Position numbers and translations under genes: made by a program. The notes beneath the pieces are model-generated. The model was not told the origin of the DNA and ran no database searches. It was given only the letters and a program-made list of their open reading frames with translations. DNA of 64,000 nt from CAWAND01 sp963797485 (lineage in GTDB: Bacteria > Chloroflexota > Anaerolineae > Anaerolineales > E44-bin32), in NCBI GenBank assembly GCA_963797485.1, contig CAWCPF010000003.1, forward strand, positions 868,001 through 932,000. The letters run 5' to 3'. Shown in pieces: positions 45,448 to 55,232 of the stretch (its first letter is position 1; each line of letters starts with the position of its first letter).

Positions 45448-45983
45448 CCCTCTGACGCCAGGTCGCCGCCTTCACAGCCGGCCTTCCCCCCAAGTGACGT
45501 TCAGCCTTGCCGCCGGTGACATCTCTCATTGGAGTATGCTGTAGGCAAGACCTAACCTCTGACCGGATCAACCTGCTTCGCCCGCTGTGCGAATCGGGAC
45601 ACGGGTTCGAACGGGGGTAACCTATTCAAGCTACCTGCCCCGCTCTCCAGCCTCTCGGTCAGCACACGTTGGCACCGATGGCTGGGGAGTATTGCTGTCC
45701 GCCGTGGCCCCGGTCAAGGCTGTGGATTTTCAGGTCAGTCCACCAGGCTGGCGGGCAGGTGAGGACCGGGCTGAAAGGCCGTCTGACCGCCAAGGACTCT
45801 CGAAGGAAGGCTGCCCGAAATCATCCCAGGTTCGACTGATCACAGGCGGCATGAAGCCGCCACGCGAGGGCCGGCGCTTTGACTTGTGGCCCAACTCAAT
45901 CCGATGCGCTCGAAGGTACCAGGCACGCCTCGCGCCTGGCACACGATCAACGGGCGGACATCCCGCCTCAAAGGAGAAGAAAC
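45448..45983. other. Intergenic region before gdhA
   Basis: 536 bases without a recognised gene. Open frames on both strands lack family features. It must hold the mod operon terminator and gdhA promoter, but no clear hexamer pair was found. Confidence 0.45.
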
Positions 45984-47342
45984 ATGGCGCTGATCGAAGA
46001 TGTCATTGCAATGGTTCAGGAGAAGGATCCTGGCCAACCGGAATTCCATCAGGCCGTCAAAGAGGTGTTGACCACGCTGAAACCCACCGTGGACAAGCAC
46101 CCTGAATTCACCAAGGCCAAAATCCTGGAGCGATTGGTTGTCCCAGACCGAGTGATCATGTTCCGGGTCCCCTGGGTGGCCGACAACGGGGACGTCCAGG
46201 TCAACCGCGGCTATCGTGTGCAGTTCAGCAATGCCATCGGCCCGTACAAGGGCGGATTGAGATTCCACCCCTCCGTCAACCTGGGGATCATCAAATTCCT
46301 GGGCTTCGAGCAGGTCTTCAAGAATTCGCTCACCACGCTGCCGATGGGCGGCGGCAAGGGCGGCTCCGACTTCGACCCGAAGGGCAAGTCGGACGGCGAG
46401 GTCATGCGCTTCTGCCAGGCCTTCATGTCGGAACTTTACCGGCACATCGGCCCGGACACGGACGTGCCCGCGGGCGACATCGGTGTGGGCGGACGTGAGA
46501 TCGGTTACCTGTATGGGATGTACAAGAAGATCGTCAACGACAATGCCAGCGTGCTAACCGGGAAGGCTTTGGAGTACGGGGGAAGCCTGATCCGCCCCGA
46601 GGCCACCGGCTACGGGGCGGTTTATTTTGCGGCAGAAATGCTAGCCACCCGCAAGCAGGAGATTGCCGGCAAGACGGCCATCGTCAGCGCGTCGGGCAAT
46701 GTCGCCCAGTACACGGTGGAGAAACTGCTCGAGCTTGGCGGCAAGCCCATCACGCTGTCCGACTCCTCCGGCACGATCGTGGACGACGCCGGCATCGATC
46801 ACAAGAAACTGGAATTCGTGTTCGAGCTGAAGAATGTCCGGCGGGGACGGATCAAGGAATACGCAGACAAGTTCAAGGGTGCCGCGTATTTCGACGGCAA
46901 GAGCGTGTGGGAGGTGGTCAAGTCGGAAGGCCTCAAACACGATCTGGCGTTCCCGTCCGCCCACGAGAATGAAATCGATGCCGACTTGGCCCAGGCCCTG
47001 GTCGACAACGGCTGCTTCTGCGTCTCGGAGGGCGCCAACATGCCCTCCACACTGGACGCCATCAAGATCTATCAGGAGAACGACGTGCTGTACGGACCTG
47101 CCAAGGCGGCCAACGCCGGCGGCGTGGCCACTTCAGGTCTGGAGATGTCCCAGAACAGCATGCGCTTGTCCTGGTCTCGCGAGGAAGTGGATGCCCGGCT
47201 CCAAGGGATCATGAAGAGCATCCACAAGGCCGCCCTCGAGGCCGCCGGCGCTTATGGCAAGCCCGGCGACTACCTCACGGGCGCCAATATCGCCGGCTAC
47301 CTCAAGGTTGCCAAGGCCATGTTGGCGTACGGGATCGTCTGA
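45984..47342 (+). CDS. gdhA: NADP-type glutamate dehydrogenase
   Basis: 452 residues. The catalytic lysine loop is TLPMGGGKGGSDFDPKGKSD and the substrate region GYRVQFSNAIGPYKGGLRFH. The dinucleotide-binding domain starts near IVSASGNVAQYTVEKLLELG. The end has GGVATSGLEMSQNSMRLSW. The sequence type and length fit the NADP-dependent hexameric enzymes that assimilate ammonia onto 2-oxoglutarate. AAGGAGAAGAAAC precedes the ATG, so the start is secure. The nearby ammonia-lyase releases ammonia, so the two could be linked metabolically; that is inference. Confidence 0.95.
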   Translation: MALIEDVIAMVQEKDPGQPEFHQAVKEVLTTLKPTVDKHPEFTKAKILERLVVPDRVIMFRVPWVADNGDVQVNRGYRVQFSNAIGPYKGGLRFHPSVNLGIIKFLGFEQVFKNSLTTLPMGGGKGGSDFDPKGKSDGEVMRFCQAFMSELYRHIGPDTDVPAGDIGVGGREIGYLYGMYKKIVNDNASVLTGKALEYGGSLIRPEATGYGAVYFAAEMLATRKQEIAGKTAIVSASGNVAQYTVEKLLELGGKPITLSDSSGTIVDDAGIDHKKLEFVFELKNVRRGRIKEYADKFKGAAYFDGKSVWEVVKSEGLKHDLAFPSAHENEIDADLAQALVDNGCFCVSEGANMPSTLDAIKIYQENDVLYGPAKAANAGGVATSGLEMSQNSMRLSWSREEVDARLQGIMKSIHKAALEAAGAYGKPGDYLTGANIAGYLKVAKAMLAYGIV

Positions 47343-47486
47343 TATCTAGAGAGCTGGCCAGGGCCTCCCAGGCGGGGCAGCTGGTCCTGAACATGCAAAC
47401 ATGAGCATGGGCCCCTGGTGAAAGCGGAGCGAGGCGCTGGCTGCCAAGCCCCGCCCCAGGGGCCCTGTCTCGTCAGGCAGGCGAAG

Positions 47487-50012
47487 ATGCGCACCATTCC
47501 GGCAGACGAAATGGTCGCAGCGGCCATGGCCGGCTGTGCGGAAACCCACTTTGCAGGCGATGCGCGCCGCATGCGGCTGGCCCTGCTCCGGGCGGAGTGT
47601 CAGCACTGTCGATGCCTGAGCGATCACCTGGCTCATCACATCGCCGATTGGCTGAAGCACGAAGTGCCCAGCCTCAAAGGCATCTACCGTGTGCAGGTGC
47701 CAGCCGGCCAGCCCGCCATCGAGGCCAAGCTTGACCGCCGGGATTCCGAACTGCACCTGGTGGCGTGGGTGGATGCAAAAACTGAGACCCTAAACCAGCT
47801 TGCCAATGCGTTGGACGCGGAACTCGCCGCTCGCCGGCGCGCGCTTGGCTGCCCCAAAGCCAACGATGATTGCTTCGTACTCGATTTGCAGTTTGTCGAT
47901 GATCGAGATATCCGACAGCACCGGGGAGCCGGCGGCTGGCTAAGCCAGACCGACAAACCCGAGACTCTCTGGGAGCGCCCGCTGGACTGGCCCGAGACTG
48001 GGCCCGAGCCGCCGGCCGCCGGAACGGAGGCCATGGCGCCGCTGAGCTTCGATCCTGATTTGGTCCCGGTTGGAAGACTGATCGATCATGCCCTGGCCAT
48101 CGAACGAAGGCCGCCAGGCGAGCGCGCGCCTCTCGAGCACCACCTCACCGAACTCAAAGTCACGCTGATTCGCCGCCTCATCAGCGACCATCTCGACTAC
48201 ATCAACGTGGCCAAGCGCTGGCTGACGGTCGAAGATCTGGCGGACATTCAGCGGCACCGGATGGGGTTCGGGCGAATTGGGGGCAAGTCGGCCGGGATGC
48301 TCCTGGCAGGGCGCATCCTGCTTCAGACCGGTGACGAGGCCCTCGCCCAAAGTGTGCGAGTGCCCGAGTCCTATTTCCTGGGCTCGGACCTGATGTACGT
48401 GTTCATGGCCATGAACGGCCTTACCCACTGGAACGATCAAAAGTACAAGAGTGAAGACCAGATTCGGTCCGACTATCCAGTCATCCGTGAGCAGTTTGCC
48501 CACGGCGACTTCCCGCCGGAGATCCTGGACGAACTGGCCGAGATGCTGCGTGTCATTGGGCCAAGGCCGATCATCGTGCGCTCATCCAGCCAGTTGGAAG
48601 ACAGCCTGGGTACGTCGTTTGCCGGGAAGTACGACAGCCATTTCTGTCCCAATCAAGCCTCTTCCGAGGCCAACCTCAAGTCGCTGGCGCGTGCGATTGC
48701 CCTGACCTACGCCAGCACCTTCAAGCCGGACCCGCTGCTGTATCGCAGGAGCAAGGGGCTGCAGGACTATGACGAACGGATGGCGGTCCTGATTCAAGCC
48801 GTCGAGGGACAATCATGGAACCAGGCCTATTTTCCCTTTGCAGCTGGGGTTGCCTTTAGCCGGAACCTGTACCGGTGGGCGCCGCAAATTCGGCGCGAAG
48901 CCGGTTTCGCCCGGCTGGTGTGGGGCTTGGGGACCCGCGCCGTCGAGCGGGTCGGGAACGACTACCCGAGGGTCGTGGCCCTGAGCCATCCGAGCCTGCA
49001 CCCGGATGATTCCCCGGAGGCCATTCGGCGGTATTCGCAGCAGTACGTTGATGTGATCGACATGCCTTCCAACAGCCTGAAGTCGGTTCCTGTGCGGGAG
49101 CTGCTGTCATCCGGCTATCCAAACCTCAAGCTGCTGGCCGAGGTGGTCGAGGAAGGGGGCGTGCGACAGATCTCGGGATTGGTCCGGCCGGATGAGCAAT
49201 CTCGGCTCAGCGTCACCTTTGACGGCCTGCTAAGAAACTCCCCCTTTCCCGACATGCTCGGCCGGATGCTCCGCATTCTCGAAACCCACTTTGGGGTGCC
49301 GGTCGACATCGAGTTCACGCTCGATCTGACCCTGGCCCACGGCCATCCCCTCGAGCTGCATATCGCCCTGCTGCAATGCCGGCCGCTGAGTCAAATGTCG
49401 TCTTCCGGACAAGCCCAACTTCCGAAAGACCTTGATGCGGACAGTATCATCTTGGCCACGACTTTCATGGTCCCACAGGGCAAGGCGGTGGGCATCCGCC
49501 GGGTCATTTACGTCGACCCAGCCGCCTATGCCGGACTGGCCAACTCCCAAGCCCGCACCGCGATCACGGCAGGCATTGCCCGCCTCAACGCTGAGCTCGA
49601 GCCTAAATCATTTATTTGTGTTGGACCGGGGAGGTGGGGCACAACCAATCCCGACCTGGGGGTGTGTGTCAACTACTCCGATATCTGTCACACGGCCGCC
49701 CTGGTCGAGCTTTCGGGGCCCGGGATTGGCGCCGCGGCGGATGCCTCGCTGGGCACACACTTCTTTCAGGATCTCATGGAGGCCGAGATCTATCCGCTCT
49801 CCATCCGGCTGGACTCTCCCGGCAGCGTCTTTCGCCAGGATTTCTTCCGCCAGACGATCCGGGACATCGAGGGGTCCGGCGGATCGGTTTCGGAACCTGG
49901 AGACGCGTTGCGGGTGATCGAGGTGGGGACTTTCCGCCCCGGTCACCATCTTGATCTGGTGATGGACAGCCAACAGGGCCGCGCCGCGGCCTACCTGGTG
50001 CCCGATCCCTAG
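47487..50012 (+). CDS. Large PEP-synthase/PPDK nucleotide-binding-domain protein of unknown role
   Basis: 841 residues from ATG 47487. The N-terminal 230 residues are unlike known domains and start MRTIPADEMVAAAMAGCAET. The middle has features of the PPDK_N ATP-grasp domain: GFGRIGGKSAGMLLAGRILL, PIIVRSSSQLEDSLGTSFAG and IALLQCRPLSQM. There is no phospho-histidine swivel domain (TGG-TSH-A motif) and no PEP-binding barrel, so it cannot be a complete PEP synthase. The C-terminal 200 residues (FICVGPGRWGTTNPDLGVCV, GTHFFQDLMEAEIYPL) are a separate conserved region. Perhaps it phosphorylates a small molecule or protein. Frame intact. Confidence 0.75.
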   Translation: MRTIPADEMVAAAMAGCAETHFAGDARRMRLALLRAECQHCRCLSDHLAHHIADWLKHEVPSLKGIYRVQVPAGQPAIEAKLDRRDSELHLVAWVDAKTETLNQLANALDAELAARRRALGCPKANDDCFVLDLQFVDDRDIRQHRGAGGWLSQTDKPETLWERPLDWPETGPEPPAAGTEAMAPLSFDPDLVPVGRLIDHALAIERRPPGERAPLEHHLTELKVTLIRRLISDHLDYINVAKRWLTVEDLADIQRHRMGFGRIGGKSAGMLLAGRILLQTGDEALAQSVRVPESYFLGSDLMYVFMAMNGLTHWNDQKYKSEDQIRSDYPVIREQFAHGDFPPEILDELAEMLRVIGPRPIIVRSSSQLEDSLGTSFAGKYDSHFCPNQASSEANLKSLARAIALTYASTFKPDPLLYRRSKGLQDYDERMAVLIQAVEGQSWNQAYFPFAAGVAFSRNLYRWAPQIRREAGFARLVWGLGTRAVERVGNDYPRVVALSHPSLHPDDSPEAIRRYSQQYVDVIDMPSNSLKSVPVRELLSSGYPNLKLLAEVVEEGGVRQISGLVRPDEQSRLSVTFDGLLRNSPFPDMLGRMLRILETHFGVPVDIEFTLDLTLAHGHPLELHIALLQCRPLSQMSSSGQAQLPKDLDADSIILATTFMVPQGKAVGIRRVIYVDPAAYAGLANSQARTAITAGIARLNAELEPKSFICVGPGRWGTTNPDLGVCVNYSDICHTAALVELSGPGIGAAADASLGTHFFQDLMEAEIYPLSIRLDSPGSVFRQDFFRQTIRDIEGSGGSVSEPGDALRVIEVGTFRPGHHLDLVMDSQQGRAAAYLVPDP

Positions 50013-50064
50013 ACGCCAGCCCGGCGGCCAACCAGGGCCCGCAGGCGGTCGTCTGGCAGGTCCT

Positions 50065-50529
50065 CTAGGTCTGGTGGGTCAGGTAGTTCTCCACCCCGAG
50101 CTGGGCGATGAGCGCACGCTGCTTCTCGGCCCAATCCACGTGCCCTTCTTCCATCTTTAGGATTTCGGTGAGCAAATCTCCTGTGGCCTCATCCCCGGCC
50201 TCCGAGGCGGCTGCAATGCCCGCGTTGTAGGCTTTGACAGCGCCAAGCTCAGCGTCCTGGTCCCCGACAATGATCTCCTCAACCGTGCGGCCGATGGTCA
50301 TGGGCCGCAATTTGGAGACCACGGGGACGCCCTCGAGAAACAGGATGCGCTGGATCAGCCACTCGGCATGGTGCATCTCGTCCTTGGCCTGAGACTCGAT
50401 CGCCTCGTGAAGCCCGTCATATCCCCAGTGTTCACACATTTCGGAGTGAACCATGTACTGGCTGATGGCCGTGAGTTCGTCCGCCAGCAAGCCGTTCAAG
50501 ATGTCGATCAGCTTTTGGGTGCCTTTCAT
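50065..50529 (-). CDS. bfr: Bacterioferritin
   Basis: 154 residues from ATG 50529, after TGGAGGCTTC. All six ferroxidase ligands of the classic protein are at the same positions: Glu18, Glu51, His54, Glu94, Glu127 and His130, plus the heme-ligand Met52 in KDEMHHAEWL. It stores iron in a 24-mer shell. It is convergent with the PEP-synthase-like gene and divergent from the zinc-ribbon gene. No ferredoxin (bfd) is nearby. Confidence 0.97.
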   Translation of the reverse strand: MKGTQKLIDILNGLLADELTAISQYMVHSEMCEHWGYDGLHEAIESQAKDEMHHAEWLIQRILFLEGVPVVSKLRPMTIGRTVEEIIVGDQDAELGAVKAYNAGIAAASEAGDEATGDLLTEILKMEEGHVDWAEKQRALIAQLGVENYLTHQT

Positions 50530-50707
50530 CGTTGAAGCCTCCATGGGTTGTTTGGCCCCATTTTGACCGCCGCGAGGAAGTCCTGCTAGTGAGAAAAATC
50601 ACAAACTATGCCATCGAACAACGGGTTGTCCACGATTCTGCGACTTAAGAGGGGTTAATTTGGCCTTCACCGGAGCTTAAAGCGGCCGGCTTATCATGCG
50701 AGCCATG

Positions 50708-51076
50708 ATGAAGCTCGAAAAACACATCTTGGTCGCCGGCGTCCTTTTGGAGCTACCCATGGCCCAGCCGGATTTGTCGATGGGGGATCTTCAGGCCCGC
50801 ATGGCCCTGTGCGCCATGGGGCTGAGCCCTGAGCCGTCCATGCCGGTGAAATCGTCCGCACACCCAACCAGTCGCGCCCGGCCGTCCGAGCCTGCATATT
50901 CGGGTCACCGCCCGGTCGATCAGCCAGTCTCGCCGCAACCACCCGTGGCGGACGGCCGGTGCCCCTACTGCCGAGGGACGAGTTTCCGGGGAGAACGAAG
51001 GCAGCTGGGAAATCTCGTTCGCCAAGAAGGCCAGTGCAATGTGTGCGGCACGCGGTTGATAAGCCTGACCGCCTGA
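50708..51076 (+). CDS. Hypothetical protein with C-terminal zinc ribbon
   Basis: 122 residues from ATG 50708. The N-terminal half starts MKLEKHILVAGVLLELPMAQ and is followed by a low-complexity Pro/Ser-rich linker. The C-terminal end has two cysteine pairs: CPYCRGTSF and CNVCGTRLI, 26 residues apart, spaced for one zinc. The rest of the protein is not recognised. It is followed by a strong hairpin. Confidence 0.55.
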   Translation: MKLEKHILVAGVLLELPMAQPDLSMGDLQARMALCAMGLSPEPSMPVKSSAHPTSRARPSEPAYSGHRPVDQPVSPQPPVADGRCPYCRGTSFRGERRQLGNLVRQEGQCNVCGTRLISLTA

Positions 51077-51114
51077 TCCTCCTGGTCCATCCAACGGCCA
51101 GAATTAAGGTCTTC

Positions 51115-51157
51115 GGTTCCCCGCCTGCCCGCAACGGCGGGCGGGGAACCGTTTCAT
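51115..51157 (+). terminator. Terminator-like hairpin
   Basis: GGTTCCCCGCC (51115-51125) pairs with GGCGGGGAACC (51140-51150) and is followed by a T-rich run. It probably ends the zinc-ribbon gene. Confidence 0.65.
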
Positions 51158-51250
51158 TTCCACCAACTAAGGAACGCGCCACGGCCGGCATACACTTGAC
51201 GGTCACCCCTCGGCATCGTAGACTTCCCTCCTTTCCGGAAAATTCCAGGA

Positions 51251-51769
51251 ATGGGAATTTCGATGGCGAATGCCTCCGAAGCCTACGCTCCCCAGTTTGC
51301 GAAGCTCATCCGGCACCTGGTTCGCCTCAGGCACCGACTGCGCGCCGTGATGCCGGATGAGTTTGCCCAGGCCAAGGCCCGCCTGCAGGCGCTGCTCCCG
51401 AGGGGGGAATTCGTCGAAGCCGCCGACTACGACTTTCTGTATGGCATAGGTGTGCTGCTGGGCGCCGACCAGGCTCCGATGACCATGGGTGAGCTCGGGC
51501 AGGCGGCGGACGTGCCCCTGAGCACTGCCACACGGCTGGTCGACATGCTGGTGGACCATGGCTATGTGGAGCGCCTGTCGGATCCGCAGGATCGGCGCGT
51601 GGTGCGCGTCCGTCTGACCCGGGCGGGGACAGATCTGTTCCAGACCATCGAACACCTAATCCAGCGCCGAATCGCCTTGATCCTTGGCCGCTTCTCCGAA
51701 GACGAGTGCGAGACGCTGCTGCGCTTGATGAACAAGGCGCTGGACGCCCTGACCGAGGTGACGGGCTGA
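51251..51769 (+). CDS. MarR-family transcriptional regulator
   Basis: 172 residues (start ATG 51251; ATG 51263 possible). The winged helix-turn-helix is MTMGELGQAADVPLSTATRL, VDMLVDHGYVERLSDPQDRR and VVRVRLTRAG. MarR proteins are dimeric repressors released by small ligands. It is first in a same-strand set with an ABC-2 permease, an HlyD adaptor and two ATPases, so it probably controls that exporter in response to its substrate. Confidence 0.93.
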   Translation: MGISMANASEAYAPQFAKLIRHLVRLRHRLRAVMPDEFAQAKARLQALLPRGEFVEAADYDFLYGIGVLLGADQAPMTMGELGQAADVPLSTATRLVDMLVDHGYVERLSDPQDRRVVRVRLTRAGTDLFQTIEHLIQRRIALILGRFSEDECETLLRLMNKALDALTEVTG

Positions 51770-51846
51770 AAGGTTCGTGACGGCCGCAATACTTTGGCAC
51801 GCGGCTTGAGCATCCACCAATCTGGCTTGATGCGGAAGGAGTCGAG

Positions 51847-52971
51847 ATGAGACGGTTGAAAGCATTGATGCGCAAAGAACTGACCCACATGCGGCATGAC
51901 CCCAGGACGGTGATGATGATCCTGATCATGCCCATTCTCCAACTGGCCCTGCTGGGGTACGCCGCCAACACCGATATCAAGAATGTCGTCACGGCCGTCT
52001 ATGACCAGGACCAGTCGGCCGCCAGCCGCACGCTGTTGGACGCTTTCCGCAACACGGGCTTCTTCTCGATTGACTACGCCGCCCACAGCTCAGACGACAT
52101 CAACCGGCTGATCCAGTCCGGCCGCGCCAGCGTGGGCATCGTCATTCCGCCTGACTACGGCCAAAACCTGATTGCCGGACGGACCGGGCAGGTCGGGGTC
52201 TTGATCGACGGCTCCGATCCCTCCGTGGCCGCGCCGGCCCTGTCGACCGCCACTCTGGTGGGGCAAACTCAGGGGACCCAGATGCGCCTGCAAGAACTTG
52301 CCAGTCTGGGGGCCAGCGCCGGGCCGTCGCCGATCGACGTGCGCACGCGCATCCTCTACAACCCGGACCTGGAGAGCAGCTACAACATGGTGCCCGGGCT
52401 GATCGCGCTGATTCTGATGATGACCACCATGACGCTGACGTCAGCCTCCATCGTCAAAGAGCGCGAGCGCGGGACGATTGAGCAGTTGATCGTGACCCCA
52501 ATTCGGAGCTGGGAGCTGGTGCTGGCGAAGATCGCCCCCTATGTCCTGGTCTCGATGGTGGATGTCTTCATCATCCTGATCGTGGGCACTTTCTGGTTCG
52601 GCGTCCCCATTCGCGGCAGCCTGTTGCTGCTTCTCGCCCTGACCGGACTGTTCCTGCTACCCAACCTGGGGATTGGGTTGGTGGTCTCGACGATTGCCAA
52701 AACCCAGCAGCAGGCCCAGTTCATGGTCATGCCCATCATGCTTCCGACGTTCATGCTGTCGGGGTTCATCTTCCCGATTTCCACCCTGCCGATTGTGCTT
52801 CAGGCCATCAGCCGGGTCTTGCCGGTGACTTACTTCCTGATCATCGTGCGCAGCATTGTCGTCAAGGGAGCCGGGCTGGACCTGCTGCTGCCTCAGGTCG
52901 GCATGCTGACGCTTTTCTCCGTGGCCCTGATGGCCTTCGCCGCCATGCGGTTTCGCAAGACGTTGGACTAG
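51847..52971 (+). CDS. ABC-2 type exporter permease
   Basis: 374 residues. One N-terminal helix (VMMILIMPILQLALLGYAAN), a large outside domain of about 150 residues, then five C-terminal helices with the motif IVKERERGTIEQLIVTPIRS typical of YhhJ/YbhR-type permeases. The only permease in the operon, so the pump would be a homodimer or use another subunit elsewhere. Upstream of HlyD and two ATPases. Substrate unknown; drugs or lipids are usual. Confidence 0.92.
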   Translation: MRRLKALMRKELTHMRHDPRTVMMILIMPILQLALLGYAANTDIKNVVTAVYDQDQSAASRTLLDAFRNTGFFSIDYAAHSSDDINRLIQSGRASVGIVIPPDYGQNLIAGRTGQVGVLIDGSDPSVAAPALSTATLVGQTQGTQMRLQELASLGASAGPSPIDVRTRILYNPDLESSYNMVPGLIALILMMTTMTLTSASIVKERERGTIEQLIVTPIRSWELVLAKIAPYVLVSMVDVFIILIVGTFWFGVPIRGSLLLLLALTGLFLLPNLGIGLVVSTIAKTQQQAQFMVMPIMLPTFMLSGFIFPISTLPIVLQAISRVLPVTYFLIIVRSIVVKGAGLDLLLPQVGMLTLFSVALMAFAAMRFRKTLD

Positions 52972-53004
52972 TCGAAGAGAGATTCGAAGGAACGAGGCAT
53001 CCTA

Positions 53005-54271
53005 ATGACTACTCACGCACCTTCCCGAAGAGCTCGTGGTATCGTGATCGGCCTGGTCGTGGTGGCCGTTGCCGGGTTGGCCGCCTGGAAGCTGTTCGGT
53101 CAGGCATTGGTGCCCGCCGACCCGACCTTGACCGCCTCCGGCACTATCGAGGCCACGACGACCACGTTGTCGCCTCAGTTAGGCGGCAAGGTAGCCGACG
53201 TTCTGGTTATCGAGGGTCAGGCGGTGCAGGCCGGTGATGTGCTCCTGCGGCTGGATGATCAGGGCCTGAAGGCGCAGCGGACCAGCATTCAGGCGGCCAC
53301 GCATGCCTCAGTCGCCGCGGCCCAGTCAGAGCTGGATGCCGCCCAGCAGGCGCTGGACGATCTGCGCCAAAACGCGCCCATGGTGACGGCCAATGCCCAA
53401 CTGGCGCTGGCGCAGGCGCGCAAAGACCTGGACGACGCACAGAAGCGCAACACCTGGCAGCAGTCCGGCAACCGCGCTTCCCATGACACCATCGACGCCA
53501 CCGAGGCGCGCCTGACTCTGGCCAAGGACGTGGTCGACAAGGCGCAGGCGGCCCTCAACCACGTCGAGGACAAGGACCCCACCGATCCCGTCCGTGCGCA
53601 AGCTGAGGCCAACCTTCAGGCGGCCAAGGAACAGCGCGACACGCTTGTCCGGCTCCTGAGTTGGTACAAGGGTTCGCCGACCGACATCGATCAGGCCATC
53701 CTTGACGCCAATCTCCGTGTGGCCGAGGCGGCGTTGGGCCACGCCCAGATCGACTACGAAAAGGTCAAGGATGGTCCAGACCCGGGGCTTCTGAAGCGGG
53801 CCCTGGATGCCGCCGCCCTGGCGCAGGCTCACCTGGCGAGCGCGCAGGCGCTGGGAGTCTCCCAACTCGAGAACATCGACCTGCAACTGGCCAAACTCGA
53901 AATCACGGCCCCCTCCGCAGGCGTGATCCTTCAGCGCAACGTCGAGCCTGGGGAGACGATCACGCCCGGAGGGCGCGCTGTTCGAGATGGGACAGCTGGC
54001 CTCCCTGCAGGTGACAGTCTATCTGCCCGAGGACCAGTACGGCCAGGTGACCCCAGGCGAGCAGGCCCAGGTCCATGTGGACGCTTATCCGGGACGATCC
54101 TTCACTGCCACCGTGCTCAACATCTCAGACCAGGCTGAGTTCACCCCACGCAACGTGCAGACGGTCGAGGGTCGGAAGGACACGGTCTACGCCATCCGTC
54201 TGAGCATCGCAAACCCGGGCATGGAGCTCAAGCCTGGGATGCCGTCCGATGTGACCTTCGGTCAGGGCTGA
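53005..54271 (+). CDS. HlyD-type membrane fusion/adaptor protein, one frameshift
   Basis: An N-terminal anchor helix (GIVIGLVVVAVAGLAAWKLF) is followed by a lipoyl half (GTIEATTTTLSPQLGGKVAD), a long coiled-coil hairpin (about residues 90-270), and LEITAPSAGVILQRNVEPGE. The second half (ALFEMGQLASLQVTVYLPED, TATVLNISDQAEFTPRNVQT) is in another frame. Dropping one base from the GGG at 53971-53973 restores a single protein of about 421 residues. It links the inner-membrane pump to an outer target. ATPase gene begins two bases after its stop. Confidence 0.85.
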
Positions 54272-54272
54272 A

Positions 54273-55232
54273 ATGGCCACCGACCTGCTTCTGGAAATTG
54301 AGGGCCTGCGCAAGACCTTTGGCGATCAGCTGGCCGTGGACGGACTTGACTTGCAGGTTCGCGCCGGCGAGATCGTCGGGCTGGTCGGGCCGGATGGCGC
54401 CGGGAAGACCACGACCATTCGGATGCTGTGCGGCGCCCTCAAACCAACCAGCGGCCGTATCCGAGTGGCCGGCTTCGAGGTTCCGGCCCAGGTCGAGCAG
54501 GCCCGGGAGCAGATCGGCTATCTGGCCCAGAATTTCAGTCTGTACGGGGATTTGACCGTCTCGGAGAACCTGAGAATTCTTCGGGTCGGTCTTCGACCTG
54601 ACGGACGAGGAGATTGACCATCGGGAGGCCGAACTGCTCTCGTTTGCCGGGCTGAGCGCGCTTTGCCGACCGGCCGTGCGCAAGCACTCTCGGGCGGAAT
54701 GCAGAAGAAGCTCGGGCTGGCCACCGCGCTCATCCACCGACCCAAGGTCCTGCTGTTGGACGAGCCCACCGGCGGGGTGGACCCGGTGGCTCGGCAGGAG
54801 TTTTGGCATCTGCTGATAGGGCTGCTTAGGACAGGTTCGGCCGTGCTGGTCAGCACCCCGTACATGGACGAGGCCATGCGCTTCAACCGCGTGGTTTTCA
54901 TGAACCGCGGCAAAGCCATGCTGGAAGGCGCCCCTCGAAGCTTGATCGCGCGCCTGCAGGGTCGCATCCTCGAGCTGGCGGCCGAGCCCCAGGCATCCGC
55001 CCGGCCGATCGCCCTGGCCGACCCGGAGGTCGAAGATGTGCAGTCCTTCGGCGATCGCCTGCACCTGCGAGTCAAGCAGCAGGCCGGCCCACTCGAGCGG
55101 CTGCCCAAGGCGCTTTCAGGGGCTGGATTGAAGTTCCACGAAATCAAACTGGTCGAACCGTCCTTGGAGGATGTGTTCATCTATCTCCTGGAGGATACCG
55201 AAGATGGCCGTGTCCCCACCCCTGGCGATTAG
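54273..55232 (+). CDS. ABC transporter ATPase, first of two, with three compensating single-base shifts
   Basis: Walker A is GPDGAGKTTTIRM. The signature LSGGMQKKLGLATALIHRP and Walker B VLLLDEPTGGVDPVA are in the same frame, but the Q-loop to signature region leaves it. There ENLRFFGSVFDLTDEEIDHR and EAELLSFAGLS read in a second frame and a short segment in a third. Removing one base near 54575, one near 54657 and one near 54682 gives a normal ATPase of about 318 residues. The three extra bases sum to a codon, so the ends stay in register. The end overlaps the next ATPase start by 29 bases. Confidence 0.8.

Noticed and set aside
51233..51262. TTCC/GGAA-rich palindrome as the MarR operator
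   Set aside because: Arms are only four bases and overlap the start region; too weak to support.
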